A DNA stretch of 50,831 nucleotides from an uncultured Lachnospiraceae bacterium (lineage in GTDB: Bacteria; Bacillota; Clostridia; Lachnospirales; Lachnospiraceae), in assembly GCA_947176505.1 (NCBI GenBank), contig CAMWQW010000025.1:1-50831 (forward strand), given 5' to 3'. The notes beneath the pieces are model-generated. The model saw only the letters and a list, made by a program, of their open reading frames with translations. It searched no databases and was not told the DNA's origin. Within the stretch, counting starts at the first letter, position 1, and each line of letters begins with the position of its first letter. The translations under genes and the position numbers were made by a program. Shown piece after piece: positions 1 through 7,154 of the stretch.

Positions 1-77
1 GGGATACCGAGGACAGCATAAAACAGCGGCTTGTCGCTGCCCTGTTCAAGTTCCGTTTTGATGAACAGGAAGCCTAA
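1..77 (+). CDS. 3' end of a truncated gene, unidentified
   Basis: An open frame enters from the left edge (codons from position 3) and ends at TAA 75-77, giving only about 24 C-terminal residues ending in FRFDEQEA. It is charged and probably helical. Too little remains to name a family. Its AT-rich neighbours suggest it belongs to the same accessory block as the next three genes. It could be the end of a mobility or recombination protein, but nothing in the sequence proves this. Confidence 0.4.
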   Translation, partial: DTEDSIKQRLVAALFKFRFDEQEA

Positions 78-146
78 GAAAACCCTTCTATTTTTCGGGA
101 AAAGGATAAATGCAATAGAAAATCGAAATTTGAATAGGAGAAAATA

Positions 147-494
147 ATGGTACAGAAAATGAATTTGAAAGAGAATGTAAATGCGATAGACGAACTATTC
201 TGCTATAAGAGGGTAGGAACATTGAATAATCATATGTTAAATGTACTACGGGCGGAACATAGAACTTTAGATTTTCATATACATGAAAATTCCGATGAAC
301 TGTTTTATTGTATTGAAGGCGAATTTGATATTGAGTTTGAGAACGGATTAACACACTTATGCGAGGGTGATTTTATTATAATTCCAAAAGGAACGAAACA
401 TCGACCAATATGTAATGAATTAGTCAAATGTCTGTTGATTGAAATTGAGGGAACTCTCAACCAAGAAAATACGGGTGGAACATACACAGCGTAA
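147..494 (+). CDS. small single-domain cupin protein
   Basis: A 115-residue protein made of one cupin beta-barrel. Motif 1 has metal-ligand type residues His44, His46 and Glu51 (FHIHENSDELFYCIEGE). Motif 2 is GDFIIIPKGTKHRP with His85. The spacing and the proline-glycine turn are typical of cupin_2 proteins. These bind a metal and may act as small isomerases, dioxygenases or sugar-binding proteins; the substrate cannot be read from the sequence. The start is fixed by AGGAG just upstream of ATG 147. No signal peptide is seen, so it is cytoplasmic. The gene is AT-rich compared with the rest of the window and is followed 60 bp later by a methyltransferase gene in the same direction. Confidence 0.85.
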   Translation: MVQKMNLKENVNAIDELFCYKRVGTLNNHMLNVLRAEHRTLDFHIHENSDELFYCIEGEFDIEFENGLTHLCEGDFIIIPKGTKHRPICNELVKCLLIEIEGTLNQENTGGTYTA

Positions 495-554
495 ATAGAT
501 ATAATAGTTATAACTTCCGGTTTGTCGGGCAAAAGAAATTGATGGAGGTATAGT

Positions 555-1340
555 ATGAAGATAACTGATAGAGATATAGATAACGGAAAACCTTTTGATT
601 GGGGGAAAACATCTTTAGATTATGCAAAGTTCCGTGATATTTATCCAAAAGAATTTTATCAAAAAATTGTTGACCGCAAATTATGTATAGACGGACAATC
701 TATCCTTGATGTTGGAACAGGGACAGGGGTTCTTCCCAGAAATATGTACCAGTATGGGGCGAAGTGGAGGGCTACCGATATTTCAGGAAATCAAATTGAA
801 CAAGCCAAAATCCTTTCAAAAGATATGGATATAGATTATTACGTTGTGCCAACAGAAGATATAAGTTTTTCAGATAATTCTTTTGATGTAATCACAGCCT
901 GTCAATGTTTTTGGTATTTTAACCATGAAATTGTTATGCCTAAGTTTTATCGTATGCTTAAAAAAGAGGGAAAGATTCTTGTTTTATATATGGCATGGCT
1001 TCCATTTGAGGATAAAATTGCGGGAGCAAGTGAAAAACTTGTATTAAAATATAGTCCTAACTGGAGTGGTGCAGGAGAAACGATACATCAAATAGACATA
1101 CCCGATTGCTATAAAGAAAACTTTGAACTTGTACATCACGAAGAATTTACTGTAAGAATACCATTCACCCATGAAAGCTGGAATGGAAGAATGAAAGCGT
1201 GTCGTGGAATTGGTGCTTCGCTTACCGAAAAAGAAATTTCTATGTGGGAGCAAGAGCATAGAACACTCCTTGAACATATTGCGCCTGATGAATTTGATAT
1301 TTTACATTATTGTGCTATTGCCGAACTAAAAAAGCGTTAA
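555..1340 (+). CDS. class I SAM-dependent methyltransferase
   Basis: A 261-residue Rossmann-fold methyltransferase. Motif I (ILDVGTGTG, residues 50-58) binds S-adenosylmethionine. An acidic TDIS segment follows beta-strand 2, and SFDVITACQCFWYF corresponds to motif IV with the post-strand aromatic residues common in Methyltransf_11 and UbiE-like enzymes. The C-terminal third (FTHESWNGRMKACRGIGASL) resembles small-molecule methyltransferases of this group. The substrate is unknown. GGAGG 10 bp upstream supports ATG 555. It lies between the cupin and DUF3267 genes and probably shares their transcript. Base composition is AT-rich, like both neighbours, which suggests joint acquisition. Confidence 0.85.
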   Translation: MKITDRDIDNGKPFDWGKTSLDYAKFRDIYPKEFYQKIVDRKLCIDGQSILDVGTGTGVLPRNMYQYGAKWRATDISGNQIEQAKILSKDMDIDYYVVPTEDISFSDNSFDVITACQCFWYFNHEIVMPKFYRMLKKEGKILVLYMAWLPFEDKIAGASEKLVLKYSPNWSGAGETIHQIDIPDCYKENFELVHHEEFTVRIPFTHESWNGRMKACRGIGASLTEKEISMWEQEHRTLLEHIAPDEFDILHYCAIAELKKR

Positions 1341-1363
1341 ATTCAAATTTGGAGGAATTATCT

Positions 1364-1912
1364 ATGGATAACAATAAAAGAAAATTAACAGAAAAAGAAT
1401 TGAAACGTAAAAATGACTTTGAAAAAATAAGCTCTGAAATGCAGCAAAAAGGATATAAAATTAAGAATATGACTATCAATATTCGACAAGCGAATTTTTT
1501 AGGACCTTTGAGTATGCTGCCATTTATAGCTTTAACATTTTTGTTTTACTATAATGTGAATGGTTTTGATTTAGGGGAGATTTCTTTGGGATTTGTCGTA
1601 GCGGCGTTTCTTTTTATTCCTCTAACTATTTTACATGAATTAATACATGGCGTCACTTGGGGTTTTTTTGCAAAGAATCATTTTAATTCGATTGATTTTG
1701 GATTTATTTGGAGTAGTTTTTCTCCATACTGTACTTGCTCCGAACCGTTGGAAAAGTGGCAATATTTGCTGGGAACTGCTATGCCTACATTAGTTTTAGG
1801 CGGTGGAGATTTTCTAATTATACTGAAAAGTATGCTATACCACACTGATAAACAAGAAAGTGTGTATTGCGACCATCCTTACGAATGTGGTTTTGTTGTT
1901 TTTGAGAAATGA
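1364..1912 (+). CDS. DUF3267 putative zincin membrane protease, internally shortened
   Basis: A 182-residue membrane protein. The longer frame begins at 1310 inside the previous gene, but TTGGAGGAATT just before ATG 1364 marks the real start. It has two hydrophobic segments (about residues 48-65 and 73-90) and the zincin-like motif HELIHG at residues 91-96, the hallmark of DUF3267 proteins, which are thought to be intramembrane-type metalloproteases. The C-terminal DHPYECGFVVFEK also fits the family. Between AMPTLVLG and GGDFLIILK the hydrophobic helix usually found there appears to be missing, so the protein looks like an in-frame deletion derivative. This judgement rests on remembered family layout and was not aligned. 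Activity is therefore doubtful. Confidence 0.7.
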   Translation: MDNNKRKLTEKELKRKNDFEKISSEMQQKGYKIKNMTINIRQANFLGPLSMLPFIALTFLFYYNVNGFDLGEISLGFVVAAFLFIPLTILHELIHGVTWGFFAKNHFNSIDFGFIWSSFSPYCTCSEPLEKWQYLLGTAMPTLVLGGGDFLIILKSMLYHTDKQESVYCDHPYECGFVVFEK

Positions 1913-1997
1913 GAACTAATATTACAAATTTCTGCTTGTAGGATAGAAGCCAAAAGAAAATTGAATAACCGCCGTACATACAGAACGGCACACCAAG

Positions 1998-2030
1998 ACA
2001 GGGAATCAAGAAAAGGTTTCCTGTTTTTTT
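1998..2030 (+). terminator. rho-independent terminator after the DUF3267 gene
   Basis: ACAGGGAA (1998-2005) pairs with TTTCCTGT (2017-2024) with one G-U pair, followed by a run of T residues to 2030. It would end the cupin-methyltransferase-DUF3267 transcript. The rest of 1913-2154 shows no convincing gene; it reads like non-coding or decayed sequence at the end of the accessory block. Confidence 0.65.
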
Positions 2031-2154
2031 GCGCCCATTTTTGGCATTTTCAAAAATCGCCAGTATTATGCCGTGCAAAGGGGATAGAAAGAAATTCCCT
2101 CTCCCGTTTGGCAAATCCGCAGGCTGTCCGTGGAGGGCAGGCGAAAAGAAATTT

Positions 2155-2244
2155 TCATAAATTCGTCCGGCAGTATTCTAGAGCAATTACGGCACAGACT
2201 ATAACAAACAGGATCGGGATAATTTCTTTGATATGCCTTTTCAT
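2155..2244 (-). CDS. possible 29-residue membrane microprotein
   Basis: On the minus strand an ATG at 2244 is preceded by CGGAGGCATATC, a well-placed ribosome site, and opens a 29-codon frame ending at TGA 2155-2157. The product has a basic N-terminus (MKRHIKEI), a hydrophobic stretch of about 15 residues (IPILFVIVCAVIAL) and a short tail with one Cys, the form of a single-pass membrane peptide. It is divergent from the GntR-type gene and would share its promoter region. Alternatively it may be a leader peptide or a chance frame; the good ribosome site and the hydrophobic span are the only support. Confidence 0.4.
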   Translation of the reverse strand: MKRHIKEIIPILFVIVCAVIALEYCRTNL

Positions 2245-2282
2245 GATATGCCTCCGTATTTTCAACTGATGCAAAATTAGTA

Positions 2283-2328
2283 TTGACAAATTGCATATAC
2301 TGTATATAATGATATATAAACAGTATAT
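2283..2328 (+). promoter_or_regulatory. promoter and probable autoregulatory operator of the GntR-ABC operon
   Basis: TTGACA (2283-2288), a 16-bp spacer and TATAAT (2305-2310) form a near-consensus sigma-A promoter. A perfect inverted repeat, ATATACTGT (2295-2303) and ACAGTATAT (2320-2328), overlaps the -10 and start region. YtrA-subfamily GntR proteins usually repress their own operon from such sites, so this is the likely operator. Confidence 0.75.
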
Positions 2329-2380
2329 ACTTTAGACCGTGGCACAATGTGACGACAGAGTGCTGCGAGGAGGTTAACCA

Positions 2381-2767
2381 ATGAAGATAATTATATCAAA
2401 TCAATCCGAACTGCCAATCTATGCGCAGATTAAGGAGCAGTTGAAGGAGCAGATTTTAAACGGGCAGATTCCCGAAGGAAGTACGCTGCCGTCCATCAGG
2501 CAGCTTGCCAAGGAAGTCGGTGTCAGCGTAATCACCACGACCAGAGCATACAACGATTTGGAAGCGGAAGGATTTATCGCGACCATGCAGGGCAAGGGAA
2601 GCGTAGTGCTCTCAAAGGATAATAGTATGCTGCAGGAACAGTATCTGCTGCGTATTGAGGAGGGACTCAGCACTGCCATTGAGACAGCACGGGTGATGGG
2701 ACTGCCGGAGGAAGAATTGGAGAAAATTTTCCATAATCTCCTGCACGACACGGAAGGCGGCAGATAG
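2381..2767 (+). CDS. GntR-family transcriptional regulator, YtrA subfamily
   Basis: A 128-residue regulator. The winged helix-turn-helix covers residues 8-75, with the GntR signature PIYAQIKEQLKEQILNGQIPEGSTLPSIRQ (split here only by its length) and GVSVITTTRAYNDLEAEG. The C-terminal part is a short helical tail of about 50 residues, too small for a ligand-binding FadR or HutC domain and typical of the YtrA subgroup that sits in front of ABC exporter operons. GAGGAGG lies 8 bp before ATG 2381. The gene is followed by an ABC ATPase and an ABC-2 permease, exactly the usual YtrA arrangement. It probably represses this operon through the inverted repeat at 2295-2328 and responds to cell-envelope stress or an antibiotic; the inducer is unknown. 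Confidence 0.9.
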   Translation: MKIIISNQSELPIYAQIKEQLKEQILNGQIPEGSTLPSIRQLAKEVGVSVITTTRAYNDLEAEGFIATMQGKGSVVLSKDNSMLQEQYLLRIEEGLSTAIETARVMGLPEEELEKIFHNLLHDTEGGR

Positions 2768-2848
2768 ATGGCAGCTCGGTCACAGGTGGCAGGCATGGCT
2801 TAACATATGCCACAAGTGAGTAACTTAAAGAAAGGAATGATAAGGACT

Positions 2849-3706
2849 ATGGAACTGTTAGAAGTGCATAACGTATCAAAGCATTATAAGAATTTTAGTC
2901 TTGAAAATATTGATTTTATTCTGCCTAAGGGGTATATCATGGGATATGTGGGGCAGAACGGCGCCGGTAAGAGCACGACGCTTAACATTATCACTAATAT
3001 ATGTAAAAGCAGCGAGGGAGAAGTCCGGGTGGATGGCATCACATGCAATGAAGATGCGGTGCGCTACAAGGAATGCATCGGATATATCGGCGGGGACTTC
3101 TACTATCCCAATAATTTTACAGTGAAAAATATACGCGGACTTTTGAAAAATTTCTACAGTACTTTTTCGGTGGAGAAATTTAATGAGATGCTGGATAAAT
3201 GGAAATTGTCAGATAAGATGAAGGTTAAGGATTTTTCACAGGGCATGAAGGTTAAGCTGATGTTTGCGGCGGTGCTCGCCAGAGATACGAAGCTGTTAGT
3301 GTTAGATGAGGCGACCAACGGACTAGATCCGGTAGTGCGGTTAGAGATATTAAAGCTGTTGCAGGAGTATATTGCTGACGGGGAGAAGAGTGTGATTTTT
3401 TCCACACATATTTTAAGCGACTTGGAGCAGATAGCGGACTATATCTTCTTTATCCATGATGGCAGGAGAGTGCTCTATGATGCGAAGGATGAGCTGTTAG
3501 AGAATTATCTGCTGGTGAAGGGCGAGCGACGTGCTGTCACACCGGAACTTCAGAGTGCATTTATCGGTATTATGGATAACGCATACGGATTTGAGGCAAT
3601 CCTGCCAAGTGACAGGGCAGATTTGCTTAACAACGAGTTTCATTTTGAGAAGCCGACCATCGACGAAATTGTGATTCACTATATCAAAGATAAGGAGGAG
3701 AACTGA
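2849..3706 (+). CDS. ABC transporter ATP-binding protein
   Basis: The nucleotide-binding subunit of an ABC-2 exporter. With ATG 2849 as start the protein has 285 residues: Walker A GQNGAGKST (35-43), the Q-loop region, signature FSQGMKVKL (non-canonical SQGMK form common in export ATPases), Walker B LLVLDEATNGLD and the H-loop in STHI. The frame is open back to 2807 and ATG 2837 is also possible, but MELLEVHNVSKHY is the normal N-terminus of this family. The C-terminal 70 residues are the variable tail seen in YtrB/EcsA-like ATPases. It follows the GntR regulator by 81 bp and overlaps the permease gene by one base (TGATG), indicating translational coupling. Confidence 0.9.
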   Translation: MELLEVHNVSKHYKNFSLENIDFILPKGYIMGYVGQNGAGKSTTLNIITNICKSSEGEVRVDGITCNEDAVRYKECIGYIGGDFYYPNNFTVKNIRGLLKNFYSTFSVEKFNEMLDKWKLSDKMKVKDFSQGMKVKLMFAAVLARDTKLLVLDEATNGLDPVVRLEILKLLQEYIADGEKSVIFSTHILSDLEQIADYIFFIHDGRRVLYDAKDELLENYLLVKGERRAVTPELQSAFIGIMDNAYGFEAILPSDRADLLNNEFHFEKPTIDEIVIHYIKDKEEN

Positions 3707-4386
3707 TGAAAGCATTTAAATTTATGAAGATAGACTATATTAAAACGAAGCATCAGATGTTGATTACACCGTTGGCCTTGTTGGCGGTTGTGGGTATTAT
3801 GATGGCACCGGATTCTGATATCAGAGAGTATAGTGCGGTGGTGCCTTTCTGCTATATGGTATTCATGATGATTATCTTTTCTTGTTCGCCCTTCGGTTCG
3901 TGCAGGAGGGAGGAGACGGGGTTCCTGCAGCTTCTCCCGGCAACGACGCGTGACAGAGTGGCGGGAAGATTTCTTTACGGTATTTCGTTGATTACGATCG
4001 CGGCAGTGCTGGGAATGGGGGCGATTGGCATCGGTCGGATGTTCGGAGTTCAAATCAACGCGTTGGATGTGCCGTTATGTCTGGTTGCTTTTGCGATAGG
4101 CATTTTTATTATGACGGCGGAATATGTTTTCTTCTATCTGTTTGGGGAAAACACCGCGCAGAACCTTCTCGGCATTGTCCGGGTACTTCCGGGAATGTGT
4201 TTCTTCTTTGTCACGGCAAACTTATCTAAGGAAATTATAAAGGATCCTGATAAATTACAGCAGTTTGCGGAGACGGTTGGAAGATATTTGAATATAATCG
4301 GCGGGGTTAGTGTGGTGGCATCGCTTATCATGTTTGTGGCGGCAATCTGGTTGTGTGCTGCCATAACAGATAAAAGAGACAGCTAA
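3706..4386 (+). CDS. ABC-2 type transporter permease
   Basis: A 226-residue integral membrane protein with about six hydrophobic segments (residues roughly 18-34, 42-60, 88-108, 120-142, 150-165, 195-218). The N-terminal MKAFKFMKIDYIKTKHQ and the region CSPFGSCRREETGFLQLLPATTRDRVAGRF, a coupling loop between helices 2 and 3, resemble the ABC-2 permeases paired with YtrA-regulated ATPases. AAGGAGG lies upstream and the start codon overlaps the stop of the ATPase gene. It forms the membrane pore of the exporter. Substrate unknown; relatives are linked to lantibiotic or cell-wall antibiotic responses. A strong terminator follows at 4400. Confidence 0.85.
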   Translation: MKAFKFMKIDYIKTKHQMLITPLALLAVVGIMMAPDSDIREYSAVVPFCYMVFMMIIFSCSPFGSCRREETGFLQLLPATTRDRVAGRFLYGISLITIAAVLGMGAIGIGRMFGVQINALDVPLCLVAFAIGIFIMTAEYVFFYLFGENTAQNLLGIVRVLPGMCFFFVTANLSKEIIKDPDKLQQFAETVGRYLNIIGGVSVVASLIMFVAAIWLCAAITDKRDS

Positions 4387-4399
4387 TAGGATTCGCAAC

Positions 4400-4446
4400 A
4401 AAAGCGGGAAATTTTTCAGCACATGAAACTTTTCCCGCTTTTCATT
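4400..4446 (+). terminator. terminator of the GntR-ABC operon
   Basis: A perfect 12-bp stem, AAAAGCGGGAAA (4400-4411) with TTTCCCGCTTTT (4431-4442), ends in a T-rich stretch. It closes the regulator-ATPase-permease operon. Confidence 0.85.
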
Positions 4447-4474
4447 CGTATTACTAGTAGAAGCGTGATAGAAT
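4445..4474 (+). promoter_or_regulatory. candidate promoter of the sigma-factor operon
   Basis: TTCGTA (4445-4450), an 18-bp spacer and TAGAAT (4469-4474) preceded by TG (extended -10, GTGATAGAAT). The same GTGATAGAAT string occurs in the promoter at 6185, which supports its use, but the -35 is weak. Confidence 0.45.
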
Positions 4475-4516
4475 AAAAAATATACACGATAGAACAGAAC
4501 AAGGGATTTTGACGGG

Positions 4517-5023
4517 ATGGAGCACAAATTTGAGAAGGAGCTAAGATGGAATGATCTGGTAGAGGAATATCAGACAATGCTGTATCGGATTGCTTTTTCT
4601 AATATGAAGAACCGGGCGGATGCTGAGGATGCGGTGCAGGAAGCGTTCCTGCGCTATATGAAGGATGAGAAACCGATTCTGAATAAAGAGCATGAGAAGG
4701 CATGGCTGATACGCACTACTATTCACATATGTATGGATATCCTGAAAAGCAGCTGGCATCAGAAAACGGTCGGGCTCGATGAGTCATTGATTGCGGAGAC
4801 AAAGAATATTTATCTGCCATATCAGATAAAAGACGATAAGACACTGGAAGCTGTGCTGAAGTTGCCTATGCATTATCGTAATCCGATTTATCTTTTCTAT
4901 TATGAGGATTATTCCATACAGGAAATCGCGGGAGTCTTGAACGAGAAGGAAGGAACCATCAAGACAAGACTAAGACGCGGCAGGGAAGAAGTGAAGAAGA
5001 TTCTTACGGAAGGGAGGCCGTAG
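4517..5023 (+). CDS. RNA polymerase sigma factor, sigma-70/ECF type
   Basis: A 168-residue two-domain sigma factor. Region 2 is near residues 20-85 with the recognisable core NRADAEDAVQEAFLRYM (-10 binding and core interaction) and KAWLIRTTIHICMDILKS. Region 4 is near residues 110-160 with the helix-turn-helix YSIQEIAGVLNEKEGTIKTRLRRGRE that contacts -35 elements. There are no regions 1 or 3, so it is ECF-like. The ribosome site (AAGGGA about 11 bp upstream) is modest. Unlike most ECF genes it is not followed by a membrane anti-sigma gene; the next two genes encode soluble proteins of unknown function. What controls it is not visible. Confidence 0.9.
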   Translation: MEHKFEKELRWNDLVEEYQTMLYRIAFSNMKNRADAEDAVQEAFLRYMKDEKPILNKEHEKAWLIRTTIHICMDILKSSWHQKTVGLDESLIAETKNIYLPYQIKDDKTLEAVLKLPMHYRNPIYLFYYEDYSIQEIAGVLNEKEGTIKTRLRRGREEVKKILTEGRP

Positions 5024-5028
5024 AGTTT

Positions 5029-5490
5029 ATGAGTATAGAGGAAATAGGTGTTAAGAGCAAAACACGGATACAAGAATATACAAATAGAAAACGGGCAGGG
5101 CAGTCAGATGGCTTTCAGGAAAGCCTGATGCAAAATCTGAAATCACAGGAAGAAGAAAGCTCGGCTCCGGAGACGGAAAGAAAAGTTCGGGGTGTCAATA
5201 TGACCGGCAGTACGGCGAGAATCCGCGTCAATGAGGCGGCTGGGCGAGAAGCCGTACAGACTGCGGAGGTGAGGAATATGAGTTATGAAGAGAGTGATAA
5301 CATAGAGATTGCCGTGACGGAAGGATATACTTTGAAAGGAAAGCTGGAAGGCAACCGTGTCTATGTGGAAGCAAAGTATGATGACGGCAGGCTGGAAGCG
5401 TATCATGTGGATACAGACAAAGTTCAGGAGCAGACGAAGTATAGGATAGAGCAGTTTGCGCTTGAGACGGTGGAGAACGTGGTGGGGTGA
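5029..5490 (+). CDS. hypothetical soluble protein downstream of the sigma factor
   Basis: A 153-residue protein not recognised. The first 90 residues are hydrophilic and rich in Glu, Arg, Ser and Gln, probably disordered. The last 60 (ESDNIEIAVTEGYTLKGKLEGNRVYVEAKYDDGRLEAYHVDTDKVQ) look like a small beta-rich domain. There is no signal peptide or membrane segment. GGGAGG about 12 bp upstream supports ATG 5029. It starts 6 bp after the sigma-factor stop, so the two are almost certainly co-transcribed. Given the position it could modulate the sigma factor, but no known anti-sigma motif is present. Confidence 0.7.
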   Translation: MSIEEIGVKSKTRIQEYTNRKRAGQSDGFQESLMQNLKSQEEESSAPETERKVRGVNMTGSTARIRVNEAAGREAVQTAEVRNMSYEESDNIEIAVTEGYTLKGKLEGNRVYVEAKYDDGRLEAYHVDTDKVQEQTKYRIEQFALETVENVVG

Positions 5491-5583
5491 TGATTCTGCA
5501 TAGAAGGAATGCATGAAAATCTACCAAATGACAATATCAAAATGAACAGTAGGAAAACAAGTCATACAGAAGGAGAAGAAGCA

Positions 5584-6123
5584 ATGATAAGGAATAATCC
5601 GTTTAACAATTTTTATCCGACAGTCGTAGCCAATAACAATAATACGGCACAGCAGCTAAAGAAATATGCCGAGACTGATAATTCTTTTGCGGCGAAGCTT
5701 AAGAAGGCAGATGAAGATCTGGCATCAGGTGAAATAAGTGGACCTACCGACTCGATTGGAATCATATTGCGTCAGATGGGGGAACCGGAAGCAGGAGGCA
5801 AAGTAGAAACGACGGTTATTCATAACGGTGTCGGTGTGACGGTGGCGAAGAACGCAGTGTATGGCAACACGATTACTATCGGTGGCAGTTCGAAGCCGGA
5901 CTGGATTCGGGTCAGCACTTCCGTGGGCACAGTCAATATTGATTTAAATGATCTGGACAGCCTCATGAAGTGTCTGGATATGTTTTCTCCGGAAGACATC
6001 AACGCGATTTTGCGTAAAATAACGGAGGTAAGACAATCACGCGATGCGATGCAGGAGATTGACAACATGAAGAATACGACGGCGGAGCAGGCGGAGAAGA
6101 AAGACGAGGAGGAAGACGAGTAG
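5584..6123 (+). CDS. hypothetical protein with Asn-rich N-terminus and acidic tail
   Basis: The frame is open from 5509, but GAAGGAGAAGAAGCA before ATG 5584 is a much better start, giving 179 residues. The N-terminus is short and Asn-rich (NNPFNNFYPTVVANNNN). A central folded region follows (residues about 65-150, with GGSSKPDWIRVSTSVGTVNIDLNDLDSLMKCLDMFSPEDINAILRKI). The C-terminal tail is strongly acidic (EKKDEEEDE). There is no membrane segment. It lies 93 bp after the preceding gene and probably in the same operon as the sigma factor. Function unknown. Confidence 0.7.
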   Translation: MIRNNPFNNFYPTVVANNNNTAQQLKKYAETDNSFAAKLKKADEDLASGEISGPTDSIGIILRQMGEPEAGGKVETTVIHNGVGVTVAKNAVYGNTITIGGSSKPDWIRVSTSVGTVNIDLNDLDSLMKCLDMFSPEDINAILRKITEVRQSRDAMQEIDNMKNTTAEQAEKKDEEEDE

Positions 6124-6161
6124 AGTCGGCATTTCCGACAGGACTGATAAAAACACATGCG

Positions 6162-6190
6162 TTGCCCTTGAATCATGTTTGTGATAGAAT
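6162..6190 (+). promoter_or_regulatory. promoter of the pyridoxal-type kinase gene
   Basis: TTGCCC (6162-6167), a 17-bp spacer and TAGAAT (6185-6190) with an upstream TG. A short hairpin GTCGG/CCGAC (6125-6139) just before it may weakly terminate the previous operon. Confidence 0.55.
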
Positions 6191-6293
6191 AGGTTTCGGC
6201 AATACTTTATGGGAAGAAGAATAAAGTAAGCGGGAAGTAATAGGAAACAAACAAAGAAGAAATGGACAAGAAACACAATAAGGGACGAAGCAA

Positions 6294-7118
6294 GTGCAGA
6301 AAAAAATAGCAGTGATAAACGATATAGCAGGATTCGGAAGGTGTGCCGTCGCGGTATCGCTTCCGATTATATCATATATGGGCGTGCAGTGCTGCCCTGT
6401 GCCTACGGCAATTCTATCCAACCATATGGGATATCCGAATTATTTCATAGACGATTACACGGACCGCATGGAGGAGTATATTGGTAATTGGCGAAAACTT
6501 AAACTCCGGTTTGACGGGATTGCCACTGGCTTCTTGGGGTCAGTGAAGCAGATTGAAATCGTAAAAGATTTTATTGATACCTTTGCCCACAAGAATACAT
6601 TAGTGATTGTAGATCCCGTCATGGGCGATCATGGCAGGTTATACGCTACCTACACGGAAAAGTTGTGTGACGGGATGCAGGAACTGGTAAGACGGGCGGA
6701 TATTGTAACGCCGAATCTGACAGAGGCATGCAGGTTAGCGGACGTAGTATATCGGGAAAGTTTATGGCGCAAAAAGGATTTGTATGCCATGGCGGAGCGC
6801 ATTGCATCGTTTGGTCCGTCGAGGGTAGTGATTACCGGGATTCCGCAGGGAGAATTTATTGCTAATTATGTCTACGAGCAGGGGATGGAGCCGCAGATTA
6901 TCCGCACACATAAGGCGGGTGCAGAACGATCGGGAACCGGAGATGTGTTCTCGTCAATCATTGCGGCGGATGCAGTGAACGGTGTACCGTTTCATAAATC
7001 TGTCCGTAAGGCGTCAGGATTCGTGAAGAAATGTATTGTGCGCTCGGACGAGCGAAGCGTGCCGAAAACAGACGGTGTATGTTTTGAAGAAATACTATAT
7101 CAGCTCAAGCGGGATTAG
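6294..7118 (+). CDS. pyridoxamine/pyridoxal kinase of the ribokinase fold
   Basis: A 274-residue PfkB/ribokinase-fold kinase. The N-terminus (IAVINDIAGFGRCAVAVSLPIISYMGVQCCPVPTAILS, given in parts as a recognisable whole) matches the substrate-binding start of PdxY-like enzymes. VIVDPVMGDHG is the central strand that lines the active site. The conserved anion hole and catalytic Asp are in SGTGDVF (Asp217). These kinases phosphorylate pyridoxal, pyridoxine or pyridoxamine with ATP in vitamin B6 salvage. The start codon is GTG 6294 with AGGGACG upstream. It is transcribed alone from its own promoter and converges with the MerR gene on the other strand. Hydroxymethylpyrimidine kinase is a less likely alternative. 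Confidence 0.88.
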   Translation: MQKKIAVINDIAGFGRCAVAVSLPIISYMGVQCCPVPTAILSNHMGYPNYFIDDYTDRMEEYIGNWRKLKLRFDGIATGFLGSVKQIEIVKDFIDTFAHKNTLVIVDPVMGDHGRLYATYTEKLCDGMQELVRRADIVTPNLTEACRLADVVYRESLWRKKDLYAMAERIASFGPSRVVITGIPQGEFIANYVYEQGMEPQIIRTHKAGAERSGTGDVFSSIIAADAVNGVPFHKSVRKASGFVKKCIVRSDERSVPKTDGVCFEEILYQLKRD

Positions 7119-7119
7119 G

Positions 7120-7154
7120 AGTAACCCCGCAATCGAGCGAAGCTTCATTTTTAG
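7120..7154. repeat. palindromic island between convergent genes (type A copy 1)
   Basis: Directly after the MerR stop codon on the minus strand lies a segment containing GCGAAGC (7137-7143) inside CGAGCGAAGCTTC. Read on the minus strand it runs TAAAAAT then AAGCTTCGCTCGATTGCGGGG. It is clearly related to the segment after the cellobiose phosphorylase stop at 8190-8213. Both start at the stop codon itself. Confidence 0.6.

Noticed and set aside
1..2270. Integrative conjugative element
   Set aside because: AT-rich composition suggests transfer, but no integrase, relaxase or att repeat is visible in the window; only an accessory block can be supported.
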